Origin: Macrocystis pyrifera
Taxonomy: Eukaryota > Sar > Phaeophyceae > Laminariales > Laminariaceae
Direction of reading: 5' to 3'
Assembly: GCA_031763025.1 (NCBI GenBank)
Contig: JASSKH010000015.1
Coordinates: 186,001 to 250,000 of the forward strand
Length of the DNA: 64,000 bases
The notes below the pieces were generated by a model. That model did not search any database and was not told the origin of the DNA. It worked only from the letters and a program-made list of their open reading frames with translations. This document shows positions 24,950-35,046 of the stretch, piece by piece. Position 1 is the first letter of the stretch, and every line of letters begins with the position of its first letter. The translations under genes and the position numbers were made by a program.

Positions 24950-25816
24950 GAAGGAAGTGCTCCTGTCACGTCCAGGTCGCACCGCATCAACCCCATCCTG
25001 GCCAAGGAAGTGGAGGCCACCTTGCATCAGTACCTAGCGGCAGGTCTGATCCAGCACTCGACTTCCCCGTACTCGAGCCCGCTGGTGGTCATCCCGAAGA
25101 AGTCTGGAGGCGTTTGGATCACCGTGAACTACAAAAACCTCCACCAGATCAGCAAACTCAGCCAGCTGCTTATCCCTCGCGTGGACCAAGTCCTCGACTC
25201 CCTGGGGAAGGGACGGGTGTTTTCCCTCTTCGACTTGGTCTCCTCGTTCCACCAGATTACCGCGCACAAGGACACCGTCCCTCTTACGGCGTTCTGCACC
25301 CCCACGGGCCTTTACGAGTGGCTCGTCATGCCCCAAGGTAGCACTGCTTCGCCCGGCTGGTTCGTCAAAGTGATTAACGAAGGCATTAAAGACCTGACAC
25401 AAGTGGCGGCCTACCTTGATGTGATCGTTTTCGACTCTGACCCGACGGCCCACGTCAAGACGATACGAGCCCTCTTCGAACGCCTGCGCAAACCCAACCT
25501 CAAGCTCTCCCCCTCAAAGGCTCGCCTCGGCGCCACGGACGCCAATTTTCTGGGCCACTCTATTTCGCCCGCGGGTGTAAGCCCTAATGGGGAAAACGTT
25601 TCGGCCTTGCCGAAAATGCCCATGCCCAAGAACCTCAAGCAGGTCCGCGCCCTGATGGGCGGCGTAGGATATTATCGCAAATTCCTGCCCGACCTGTCTA
25701 AACGGATGCGTCCTCTTACCGCCCTTCTCCGGAAGGGGGTCAAGTACGTCTTCACGCCGGCTCTGGAAGTTATCGTCCGCCAGATCCTCGCCCCCACCGA
25801 TTTTGGACTTCCCTGA
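24950..25816 (+). pseudogene. pol: Reverse transcriptase, Ty3/gypsy type, YxDD damaged
   Basis: Fingers/palm motifs run in order: INPILAKEVEATLHQYLAAG, SPYSSPLVVIPKKSGG, the VNYKNLHQI block (normally V-D-Y-R), FSLFDLVSSFHQI with the motif A Asp at 25232, and LYEWLVMPQG. The catalytic YxDD box (25412-25423) reads YLDV followed by IVF, where Y-x-D-D-hydrophobic is expected. One Asp is missing, most simply through loss of a GAT triplet. The thumb contains LMGGVGYYRKFLPDLSK. The frame ends in TGA at 25814 just as RNase H begins; a frameshift near 25785 separates them. Confidence 0.9.
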
Positions 25817-26200
25817 CTGGGATGCCGTAGCCAACGGCTCCTGCCCCTTCCACATCGACGGTTTCGGTGCCGCGCTCGGGCAAGAACAACCGGACGGCTC
25901 GGTACGGCCCATTGCTTATATCAGCCGCGCTACCCTCGATTCTGAAAGGCACTGGACACCGTTGGACCTGGAAGCTGGCAGCATTGTCTGGGCTATCAAA
26001 CGACTCCGAGGTTACCTGTGGGGCACGAAGTTTCGAATATTTTTCGGATCACAAAGCACTTGAGAGTATCGCCAAAGTAGGGGACCACAACGCGCGAGTC
26101 CAGCGGTGGCTCGAGTTCCTCACCGCGTTCGACTACACCCTCGAGTACCGCAAGGGCAGCGCCAACGGAAATGCTGACTTTCTCTCCCGCTTGCCAGAGC
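25785..26200 (+). pseudogene. pol: RNase H domain, first catalytic Asp missing
   Basis: FPDWDAV is followed by PFHIDGFGAALGQEQPDGS, then AYISRATLDSERHWTPLDLE with the second acidic site, SDHKALESI with the third, and ANGNADFLSRL. Ty3/gypsy RNase H normally has a C/T-D-A-S stretch right before the D-G-x-G-A segment. Here those residues are absent, which looks like a short in-frame deletion near 25853. A further +1 frameshift sits in a T-run at about 26038-26044. RNA-strand degradation after reverse transcription is thus probably lost. Confidence 0.85.
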
Positions 26201-26568
26201 CCGCCACAGAACACGACCGCAGTGGGTCTAGCTGCCTCAACCCCGTCGAGGACGGTGGTATCTTCCTCATCCGAGCCTGCGGGCTTCGCACTCGCTCTTC
26301 GCCGACCCCTGGTGTCGGTTTGGGTGGGCTGGTGTCCCGCCGTGAAAGTGCCGTCTTGGGTGGGCTACCTCTCGCCTCTTCGGATGTTCGCGATTTTCGC
26401 ACACACGGGCCACGTATGAGGATTGACGACCTCTCTGCTCTTTCGGGGAGATTCGTCGCTCGTGTATCTGCCTCCGTCGCCACCGTCGACCGCCGTCCTG
26501 ACTTGGGGGATTTCTCACCCCCCGCCAACGCCGCTTTCGCTTCGGTTTTTGTCGTACATTCCGGGGGC

Positions 26569-27198
26569 GACCAGGGCTCTGCAGACGCCCCTGCTGCAGC
26601 GACGATTGTCGCCCAGCGTGCTCCTCTCCCGACGAGCACTTTACAGGTCGAATATTCCGTCGTGAGCACTGCTCCGGCCGCGTCTTCCCTCTCAGGCCAG
26701 GGCTCTGCAAAAGCCCCCGCTGCAGCGATGATTGCCGCCCAGCGCGCTCCTCCCCCGACGAGCACTTTACAGGTCGACGATTCCGTCATGAGCACTGCTC
26801 CGGCCGCGTCTTCCCTCTTAGGCCAAGGCTCTGCAACAGCCCCCGCTGCAGCGATGATTGTCGCCCAGCCCGCTCCTCTCCCGACGAGCACTTTACAGGT
26901 CGACGATTCCGTCGTGAGCACTGCTCCGGCCGCGTCTTCCCTCTTAGGCCAAGGCTCTGCAACAGCCCCCGCTGCAGCGATGATTGTCGCCCAGCGCGCT
27001 CCGCCCCCGACGAGCATTTTACAGGTCGAAGATTCCGTCGTGAGCACTGCTCCGGCCACGTCTTCCCTTTCATGCCAGGGTTCTGCGGAAGCCCCCGCTG
27101 CAGCGACGATTGTCGCCCAGCATGCTCCTCCCCCGACGAGCACTTTACAGGTCGAAGATTCCGCCGTGATCACTGATCCGGCCGCGTCTACCCCATCG
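26569..27198 (+). repeat. 126-bp coding tandem repeat (42 residues x5) in Pol linker
   Basis: Five units start near 26569, 26695, 26821, 26947 and 27073. The core is STAPAASSLLGQGSA…APAAAMIVAQ…PTSTLQV. The period is 126 bp, exactly 42 codons, and units differ by a few percent. The array lies between RNase H and the integrase zinc finger, where these elements usually have a short tether. It would make a long Ala/Pro/Ser-rich flexible spacer. Confidence 0.9.
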
Positions 27199-28465
27199 CC
27201 GCCTGGCAACCCGGCGCCTCCGAACGTTTTGCCGTCTTTAGGCCACATCTCATCGCGGACGCGCCGACGAACAGCCGCCGCCGCTGGCGCCGTGCCGCCT
27301 GCTGTTGATTACGGCTTCGGGCCCGGCGGGACCCCTAGACCATCAGCCCGGCGTGATACCACCCCGCTGCGAGCCCCACGGCCACGACCGCCCGCACCCG
27401 TCTTTTTGGCCCCGACTCCTACCGCCTCGTCCGTCCCGACGGTACCCATCCCGTCCGGCCGCGACCGCACCGAGCCCGTGGGAACTCCTCTTTTACGACT
27501 TCCGCCGCCAACTGACGCACCTCCCGTCACCTCGACCGACGTGGACGCCCTGGGCGCAGCTGCCGAGTTTCAGTTCGGTGATTCCGCAGCGCGCTATTCG
27601 CACGCCGACTGGGCTCGGGAACAACAGGCTGAGCCCGCGTTCAATGCCGCCATGCGCTACATAGCCCTTGGCCGACCGGAAGTTTTGCCAGACGACTTTT
27701 TATCAGGTTTCCCTTCCCACCAGCGCCCTCCCTTTTCGGAAGTTCAAGAGCTGGCCACCAAAGGCCGCTTGCACACCACTGACGCGGGCATCGTTCTACT
27801 TGTCCGACAGCCGTCTCCCCCCCCCCGCGTTGGATACGCCACGCCCGGTGGGTCGTACGGCCTGCTTATTGAACGACGAGCCTATTCGCATTTATGTTCC
27901 GCTGCTCATGCGCCCCTGGGTCATGCAGTCTTGCCATTCTACGGCTTCCTTCCACCTAGGAACCGCGCGCACCCTACGTATGCTCGAACGTTTGTATTGG
28001 TGGATTAGCATGAGTATCTGCACCCGGTGGTGGCTACGCAACTGCTTAAAGTGCCAGGCACGGAAAACGTCGCGGCAGACAGTCCGGTGGCCCTCCATCA
28101 CGTTGCCCTTGCCAGATAGCCCCGGCATCGCCGTCAGCATCGACTATTTCGGCCCCCTCCCGATGACGCCTCGAGGTAATACCTACATCTTGCTTTTCAC
28201 TGATCGTTTCAGCCGCCGAGCTGACATGTACGCCGTCCCAGCGGCCAAGTTCACCGCTGACGGCACGGCTAACATTCTCATCAACCGGTATATCCCTCTT
28301 TGGGGGTGCCCGCGCAGCATCCTCTCAGACAACGGCCTCCAGTTCTGCTCCAAGCTTTCGCACGCCGTTTATCAGCCTCTCGGGGTTCGAACAATTGCCA
28401 CCACCTCCTACCACCCAAACGGCCACGGTGGGGCGGAACGTGTAAACCACACGATGGCCCAGATG
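27199..28465 (+). pseudogene. pol: Integrase: HHCC zinc finger and DD35E core
   Basis: The N-terminal zinc finger is intact as H-x5-H-x29-C-x2-C (His codons 27935 and 27953, Cys codons 28043 and 28052). The catalytic core has Asp in SIDYFGPLP (28142), Asp in LSDNGLQF (28328) and Glu in GGAERVNHT (28436), with exactly 35 residues between the last two. A C-run near 27818-27830 shifts frame just before the zinc finger, and another indel near 28470 follows the core. All catalytic residues are present, in contrast to RT and RNase H of the same element. The role is strand transfer of the cDNA into host chromatin. Confidence 0.92.
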
Positions 28466-29799
28466 TTGGCAATATGGTCGTCAACGAGCTCCAAAACAAC
28501 TGGGATGAACAGCTCCCTCACGTCGAATTTGCGTACAACAATTCCGTCAGTGCCGCCACGGGTCTGGCTCCCAACGAGGTACATATGGGTTGGCTCCCAC
28601 GCCTCCCACTCACGATTTTCGAACGTGCTGGAGTCGCCGGCCACCAGAGCTTGGCGCGCGACCACCTCGCCTACTGCGACTTGGCGACGGACCGCCAGCA
28701 GCGCGCGTACGAAATCGTTCGAGAACACCACGCCCTCACTGTCGCTCGCGTGAACCGCCGCAACTCCGCCCTGTCCGACGCTCTGCGTCCGGTCCCCAAA
28801 TTTGACGTTGGTGGTTGGGTGTGGGTGTACAATACGGCGGCCACCATCCGTCAGGGCGCGAAACCAGACACGGACGCCAAGGTCCTCAAGGCCAAACTCT
28901 CACTCAACTGGACGGGCCCCTACAAAGTTCTCGCAGTTGGCCCCTGCTCCTCAGCGGACACCCCGGATGGATCTCCTCTCGGATCAAAGCTCCTGTATTT
29001 GGATCTTCTTTCCGATATACCCGGCGCCGAGGCTCGCCGGCGCGTATCTGTTCAACGCTGCAAGCCCTGTGCCAACCCCTACGACCGTGGCGACATGTCG
29101 AAGTATTTGCCGGCGGGGTTGACGCAATACGTGCTCAACAATTTCTCCAAGAAATCCCCTCCGTACCACGTCACCGAGGACGACGTTTCGACCGCTCTTG
29201 AACGACTCAAAGTGGAAAAGATTGCTGGACATCAATCGGTTAGAGGTCGAGGTGGCGTCATCGCGGTGATGTACGAGACGCACTGGAAGGGACTTTCCCG
29301 GCCATCCTGGGAACGGGAAATGGACCTTCAGCTTTGTCGCCACGCAATTTTGCGCTACTGGGCCGGCACCCCGAACCAACACCGCCAAACCAACCGCCTG
29401 TACCGCCGAATGAGAATTGGCGCGGCACAACGGGAGCTTTCTCGGATTAACGGCGAGCGGTTTCTTGCACCCGGCTATGGTTGCGTATCGCACGCCGATT
29501 GGCTCCGCCGCTACAGCAACACTGTACTTCCCAACGGGGCCCACTTTTGGTACAAGGGCGACGACGGTCTTTGGTGGCTCGGGAAAACCAGCGAAACTAC
29601 ACCGACGGATGGAGTATATTTGGTTCGATTTTTGGACGACCGAGGACCAATCAAGCTTCCTCTTTCTCCGGCGCGCTACACGACTTCGACGAGAGCTGTA
29701 CGAGGTTCTTGGTGTCTGCAAATTCACTTGGCTAGCGTTTTTACACGGGGGGTCCAGCGTAACGTAGATGAATCTCGAGGTGCCGCCGTGGATAGCTGA
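28466..29799 (+). pseudogene. pol: Integrase C-terminus: GPY/F, chromodomain-like and Tudor-like modules
   Basis: After the core the frame is open to the TGA at 29797. It contains NNWDEQLPHVEFAYNNS (end of the core), then LNWTGPYKVLAVG near 28907, the GPY/F module typical of Ty3/gypsy integrases. Around 29240-29330 a chromodomain-like stretch reads YETHWKGLSRPSWEREMDLQ, which in chromoviruses targets modified histones. Near 29545-29700 a second module, FWYKGDDGLWWLGKTSE…YLVRFLDDRG, has the Trp/Tyr-rich beta pattern of Tudor/Agenet-type readers. The Tudor-like call is inferred from pattern only. This is the longest undamaged part of Pol (about 445 codons). Confidence 0.8.
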
Positions 29800-30330
29800 A
29801 TTTCGCTTCTTGACCGCACTCGTTATTTAGTTATTTTTTGTCGTCTTCCTGGGCCTTGGGGGATGAATTTTTGTCTGTCCGATATGTTTCTGGTGTGTTT
29901 TCTTTCTTTTTTTGGACTGGTTTGAGGATGTTTTTTGGCGTATTCTGTCCTGTCTACCCCCCCCGCTCAATTACGGCCCAGGACGCGCTTTCAGAGTCGT
30001 GGACTGGGTTCAGGTGGTTCTTGCCGTCTTCCGTGATATTGCTTCTTTTCGTTCCCGTACTCACTTTTCGCTTTTCCGTGCATCTTCCTCGCCCCCCCCC
30101 CCCGTGCGGGCGGCATGGCGATGGCGTTCATCGACGATTTCTTCCTGACCCTTAAGGCTAGGTCTTCCCTTTATTTTTTAAGTAATTTGCCGGCTTCGTT
30201 GCCTCGCCGTTCAGAGGTGTGGGAGTGGGTTTTGAGGAGCCGCATCTTCGACTCATGTTCTAGTTCGTGGAATCGGGGTCTCCACGAATTTCCCATATTT
30301 CTGCGTATACGGCTCATCAGAGTGGGTTAG
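29800..30330 (+). other. 3' untranslated region of retrotransposon 1
   Basis: No coding domain. T-rich with a 12-C run near 30093. The bases just before the 3' LTR (CAGAGTGGGTTAG) are purine-rich and are the only candidate polypurine tract; it is weak. Confidence 0.6.
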
Positions 30331-30612
30331 TGTTAAGATATTGTCTTGTATGAGTTTGAAAGCCCGGTAACTACCTGGGTTCAGTCACTGGGAACGTATT
30401 TGTAGTACTTGGAAGGCGTATCTTAGATGGATGGAAAACCAGGGGTTTTCCAGAGGAGCACGAGCTTGGTCTCAGTCTCCGCGTGCACGAAAGGAATAAA
30501 ACTGCTCTTCTTCTGTAGCTAAGCAAACAACACATGTGAGCACAATGTTTACCGACTTAAAAGGCAGACCTGTCCAGGGATACAAAGTGTCCCGCAACCG
30601 TTGATCTTAACA
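30331..30612 (+). repeat. 3' LTR of retrotransposon 1
   Basis: 282 bp with the same TGTTAAGAT…ATCTTAACA ends as the 5' LTR. It differs from that copy by seven substitutions and no indel. Confidence 0.95.
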
Positions 30613-30681
30613 TCATGCCCCCAACTCATGTTACCGATTGCATGCTACGTTGCCGTTGTATATAGCAGTTATTAATATGTA
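30613..30681 (+). repeat. Repeat A, copy 2, middle part
   Basis: Begins with TCATGCCCCCAACTCATG, matching 14029-14075. It carries on the repeat-A copy interrupted by retrotransposon 1 and is itself interrupted at about 30680 by the MITE. Confidence 0.75.
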
Positions 30682-31394
30682 CGAGCTGGGCCAGCCAAAG
30701 AGTGGATAAACCGTCGGCACGTCTTATCTCGTGAACCACTGCGAATTAGGACTTGGAATTTTGAGGCTTTTGAGGCACTTATATTACCCTGACACAACAC
30801 TGTACGCGCAAAAATAAAAGTATATTAAAATGAAGACATTTTTATATTTCGACTCGATCTCGACGAGATATTAGCGAAAAACTAAAAAAACAACTTTCAA
30901 CACAAAAATCGTAAGAAAATCGTCGTTCCCGATCAGGGCGAAACTTGGTGGAAACATAGCTGAAGACTCTGCGAGCAGACCGATATTAGTTTCAGTGCCC
31001 AATTCGCCACCCATCAAGAGATATCGCCAAAATACGCTTTCTATAAATAACACAACAAGTAATCACGACAATTTTTTGTTTGTCTGCGATGCCACGTTCA
31101 AATTTGCGAGTTCCGATCCGAAAAATTAACCTCGTACGAAGTATTTGCAGAAATACCCAGTATGCAAACAAACGGAAAGCGAGCCTTTTCTTTGCAGATA
31201 AGATACGGCCGCCTTTGTATTTTTCCGGATCTTTTTATCGGCCCTATATTTTGAACAAAAAAAAAGGGGCTCGCTTTCCATTGATGGGTTGGTGCATGAT
31301 CAACACCGTGTAAAAAAATCGCATCCAAATACGTAGTATTGAGCGGGGCGTGGACAATCATCCGATTTCGCAGCATCTTAGCTGGCCTAGCTCG
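30682..31394. mobile_element. MITE-like DNA element F with terminal inverted repeats
   Basis: The left end TACGAGCTGGGCCAGC (30680-30695) and right end GCTGGCCTAGCTCGTA (31381-31396) are reverse complements at 15 of 16 positions. Taking the outer TA as the target duplication gives a 713-bp element. Its borders coincide with the point where repeat-A homology stops (30665-30680) and resumes (about 31397). The interior is AT-rich with no transposase. Diverged internal blocks recur at 12.39-12.62 kb. TA duplication suggests mobilisation by a Tc1/mariner-type transposase; that is inference. Confidence 0.7.
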
Positions 31395-31396
31395 TA

Positions 31397-31985
31397 GCAG
31401 TAGTAGGTAGTAGTGTAGAAGTAGTATTTAATCATGCTGCTCCTACTATACGTATATCCACGTATTTCTGGTAGTGGTATAGTAACAGCAGTATACCTGG
31501 TATTAATAGCAATGCCCCAACCCATGGTGCCGGGTGGTTTTTTCACCTCTCCGCTTTATAGTATGTATTGTATTGTATAAGCGTTTGGTCATGCTCCGGC
31601 AGTAGTAGTTAACTTAGTAGTAGCATAATTAGTGGTTGTAGTAGGAGGGTGTACCAGGTAATGTTTTGTAGAGTACATGATTTTCTACCTTTACCTCATA
31701 TGCGTAGTAGTGGTAGTTGTGTAGAGTAACAGTACAGAGCAGCAGTCAACCCATGGTACCGCGTACATGTAGTAGTGTAGCAACACGGAAAGAACAGTAC
31801 CAGATATCCAGCTCCTGCTGACTACTGCTATTACTCTTTCCTTCGAGCAATACGCTAACCTATGGCCAACGTTTCCGCCAAGAACAGGTAGACGTGTGAC
31901 ACCTGTGACTCCCTTTTCGCCTTGCGACGTCCCCGGGATTTCATGTTACACACATCCCGCAAAGGAACCTGGTACCTGATACTAC
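31397..31985 (+). repeat. Repeat A, copy 2, right part
   Basis: Collinear with 14100-14700: TAG-rich start, ATCATGCTGCT, ACCTCTC, GTATAAGCGTTTGG, GTACCAGGTA, CTCTTTCCTTCGAGCAA, and the CTCCCTTTTCGCCTTGCGAC and CACATCCCG end. Three TACCWGGTA-type motifs lie in or near it. Confidence 0.8.
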
Positions 31986-32177
31986 TTGGTGGAAACAACT
32001 CAGTACATGTCATGCCATGTTCCCGAGATAGCAGGTGGCTCGCGCAATGCAGCGTCCACTCACACACGTCGCCAAGTCACATACCCAGCAACGAACGGTT
32101 CGCAGTGTTCTACTGCTGGAGCGCTGGGAACGAGTATACACTCTTGACATTTACACACAGCAGCAGTGCAGCATATA

Positions 32178-32288
32178 CTATTAGGGGGGTCCATAGTTAA
32201 TAGGACCTATGGTATACATAAAAACCTATATATTTACCTATTTTTACGAACAAAATTTGGTCCCGTTAACTATGGACCCCCGTAATAG
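32178..32288. mobile_element. 115-bp MITE with ~20-bp inverted repeats
   Basis: Left end CTATTAGGGGGGTCCATAG and right end CTATGGACCCCCGTAATAG are near-perfect inverted repeats, continuing inward to TTAA and GGACC/GGTCC. TA flanks both sides (32176-32177 and 32289-32290). The AT-rich core has no coding capacity. The structure fits a short TA-inserting MITE or a foldback hairpin. Confidence 0.7.
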
Positions 32289-32639
32289 TAATTGGTGGTA
32301 ATGAGGCGCGACCTCAGTAATACTTGCAGTAGTCATATGCTGTATCTGCGATGCGTCATGCTGGGCGAATACGGATTATTCTGTTTTGTTGTGAAGAACC
32401 AACACGAACGAACATATACTATACCTACTATAAATACCTATACGCCGTCGTTCGTGAATCTCATAATCGTAAATATTCTTGGCCTCTCCTGCTCTTAAAG
32501 ACTTCTTGATGAAGTATGAAAAACACAGACAGCACAGCAGTACGCATACACCTGTATCAAATACCAGGTACTGGATTTTGTCGTGTGTATCTGGTATTTC
32601 CACCTCGAAATCCGGAATAAGAATTTCAAGACGAAAAAC

Positions 32640-32775
32640 ATGTACTGCCGTGTACCACAGAACTTACTACTTGTATTCGTATCGTATCTCTCGGGAATTC
32701 AAGAATCGGCACGGACACTGACGGGTGGTGCTGGATGTCGACAAGTAGAAAGAACAAGAAGACAAATAAACACAC
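32640..32775 (+). repeat. Repeat B, copy 1
   Basis: Shares TACCACAGAACTT…TATCTCTC, then AAGAATCGGCACGGACACTG and GTGCTGGATGTCGAC…AGTAGAAAGAAC with the inverted-repeat locus at 56.4-56.9 kb and partly with 57284-57360. Confidence 0.7.
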
Positions 32776-32830
32776 ACCTGAAATGTTTTTTTTTTTTTTT
32801 TTTCCAACAGCGGTAGTGTTTTCTGTTTGA

Positions 32831-33740
32831 AATTCGGCATAATTTGAAGACGAAAAATCTGCATCTGAAATGATTTGTCCAACAGAAAGAGTTTTCTTTC
32901 TCGTAGCAGGTGCCGCCAATACTATTTGCTTGTACTGATCTACGACATCTAAAGCTAGCAGCAGTGTTTCTCCAGCAACAAAACAGCAGCAGCACTAGCA
33001 GTAGGACGCACGAGGCCAGGGTCAGCGTCGCTGTACGCTCGGCGGTTCGGCTTGTCAATCTAACCCTTGAACCCTTTGTACACGTACTCGATTTTGTCTG
33101 GTATTGGATTGAACTTAAAATTCGGCGTAATAATTTGAAGACGAAAAATCTGCACCGACATGCTCTGTCGAGCAGAGAGAACTTCTCGTAGCAGGCAGCA
33201 GGTGCCACCACTACTACTTGCTTGTACTGATGTACGATATCTACAGCAAGTGTGTCTCCAGCAACAAAACAGCAGCAGCAGTAGCAGTAGGGCACACGAG
33301 GCCAGGGTCAGCGTCGCTGTACGCTCGGCTTGTCAATCTAACCCTTGAACCCTTTGTGCACCTAGTCGATTTTGTCCTGTGTTGGTTTGGAACAAGAAAT
33401 TCGGTATAATAATTTGAAGACGAAAAATCTGCACCGGACATGCTCTGTCGAACAGATAGAACTTCTCGTAGCAGGTAGCAGGTGTGTCACCGCTACTACT
33501 GATGTACGACATCTAAAGCAGAGCTTCTCCAGAAGCAAAACAGCAGCAGCAGTAGCAGTACGACACACGAGGCCAGTGTCAGCGTCGCAGTACGCTCGGC
33601 TTGTGTGTGAACCCTTCGTACATGTGTTTCCTGGTTCCAAACTCGTATTTTGAAGACGAAAAATCTACAACCTGACGTGTGTCCAACAGAGCTTCTAGCA
33701 GTGCCACCACTACTACTACTGCTGTACAACAACTACAGCA
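32831..33740 (+). repeat. ~280-bp tandem array (repeat C), about 3.5 units
   Basis: Units start at the ATTCGG…ATAATTTGAAGACG block near 32831, 33118 and 33398, with a shorter fourth from about 33640. Each holds GACGAAAAATCTGCA, a GAACTTCTCGTAGCAGG block, CAGCAACAAAACAGCAGCAGC, CACGAGGCCAGGGTCAGCGT and a CCCTTGAACCCTTTG…TCGATTTTGTC tail. Spacing is 287, 280 and about 244 bp. A poly-T run (about 32786-32804) lies just before the first unit. No unit encodes a recognisable protein. Confidence 0.85.
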
Positions 33741-34267
33741 GATCTTCTCCTGTTTCTTCTCCGTCCCCCCCTCATCAGTAGGAGGGTGGGCCTGATAATT
33801 CCACCTGCAGCATGTCTCGGGGACATGGCCCGAACGCTCGTTGCTGTGGACAGGCACAGTCTGCCTACGAGTACTCGTAGAGCTGGGTTTCGTTAGGTAG
33901 AACTCAAAAGCAAAATATTGGTGTTTGGTTGGTTTCGTGTTTTTTCAACATGGCCCAGCACAAACATGTGCCTACACACGTTGTCGCACGTAGCTCGACC
34001 AACTGTGTTCGACCTACCACCGCACCAGCACGAGAAGGTTTCGTTTGAGTGTGTGCGTGCACAGAGCCCGCTGGGACTGGAATTGGTGCTGTGTGCGTTG
34101 AGCGCGGTGGTCAATCGTGGACCAAAAAAATGTTGAATCACACACACATACAGAGAAACTCAAAACAAGGCACCCTGCCCTCGACCGAGTCGCTATGAAG
34201 AGGCTTTTTTGTCCTTGGAAAAACCCCCCAAAAAAAGGTTCGCACGCTCTGCGCGCTTCGCGAGCCT

Positions 34268-34500
34268 CACTATTATATAGTACCAAATGGCCGTTTTTTC
34301 CGGAATAGTTCACTTTTCTCGTTTGGCCGCGGGTCTTTTCTCGTGCTTCCTGCTGCGGGGCCCACAGGGGGGCGGCATGCACAGTACGGTGCAAGCGTTG
34401 GCTCCGGCCGGGCTCCATGGCACATGCTCTAGGTGGTCAAAGTCACGTGAGCTGGCAAGAAACCCAGGGGATGGGGTCCCACTTCCGAATAGCCATCTAG
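34268..34500 (+). repeat. Repeat G, copy 2
   Basis: Collinear with 12835-13085: ACCAAATGG, TTCCGGAATAGTT, TTTTCTCGT, GGCCGCGGGTCTT, and the GGCAAGAAACCC end. The T/A-rich lead-in at 34200-34235 is unassigned. Confidence 0.6.
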
Positions 34501-34559
34501 GGGTTTGGAAACCTACCCGGATCTTCGCATTTTTAGCTGCAAACATTTTGTTCTTCTCG

Positions 34560-35010
34560 CTTCTTGCTGCAACTGCAACAACACGCAGCAGTGCTGCTCG
34601 AGCTCGTGCTGCTCGAGCTGCAGCAGTAAAACTACAGCAAAAATAGGCGTACGAGTGTCGCTGGGTGCCGCTGCTCTGCTGTTGAGTGCTCGTGTGCCCA
34701 TGGCTGCTTGGCCACGTCGTGCTCGTGTGTTCGTCTCGTGCGTTGCGCTTGAGCAATCGAGTGGTCGTTGTCCCGTGTCTTTTTTTTTAGATGCAATAAA
34801 GGCTTCGAAACCTACTCATGACGCTCGTGCGCTCGAGTGCTGCTCGAGCAATACGCAGCAGTACAAGAACAGCAACAACAGGCGTACGAGTGCTGCTCGA
34901 ATCGAGTGTTGCTCGAGTGCTGCTGAGTGTTGCTGCTGCTGCTGCTGCTGCTGCTGAGTGCTGCTGCTGCTGCTGCTGAGTGCTCGTGTGCTCGTGCTTG
35001 GTCACAAGAC
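34560..35010. repeat. CTG- and CTCGAG-rich low-complexity block, duplicated
   Basis: Many GCTGCTCGAG, GTGCTCGTG and CAGCAG words. The part from about 34520 (GAAACCTACC) to 34740 is echoed from about 34808 (GAAACCTACTC) to 35010, a degenerate ~285-bp duplication. The CTG run near 34930-34980 is the purest. Antisense and sense poly-Ser, poly-Leu and poly-Cys frames are compositional. Confidence 0.65.
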
Positions 35011-35046
35011 GTGAGAAAAAATGCTGAGCCACCATGTACGTACATA

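Larger units (their letters stand above)
17281..30612 (+). mobile_element. LTR retrotransposon 1 (Ty3/gypsy, with NADAR cargo)
   Basis: 13,332 bp, bounded by 282-bp direct LTRs and a 4-bp TCAT target-site duplication. The domain order is Gag (repeats, capsid-like, CCHC knuckle), NADAR, aspartic protease, RT, RNase H, repeat linker, HHCC plus DD35E integrase, GPY/F, chromodomain-like, Tudor-like. RT before integrase and the GPY/F module define Ty3/gypsy (Metaviridae) rather than copia. The LTRs differ by seven substitutions and no indels (about 97.5% identical), so insertion was fairly recent. The coding part has at least eight frame changes and cannot make an intact polyprotein. The interior is clearly more GC-rich than the flanks. 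Confidence 0.95.

Noticed and set aside
26133-27248. 371-codon minus-strand open frame
   Set aside because: Antisense shadow of the 126-bp coding repeat in Pol; the repeat and GC-rich codons avoid stops on both strands.
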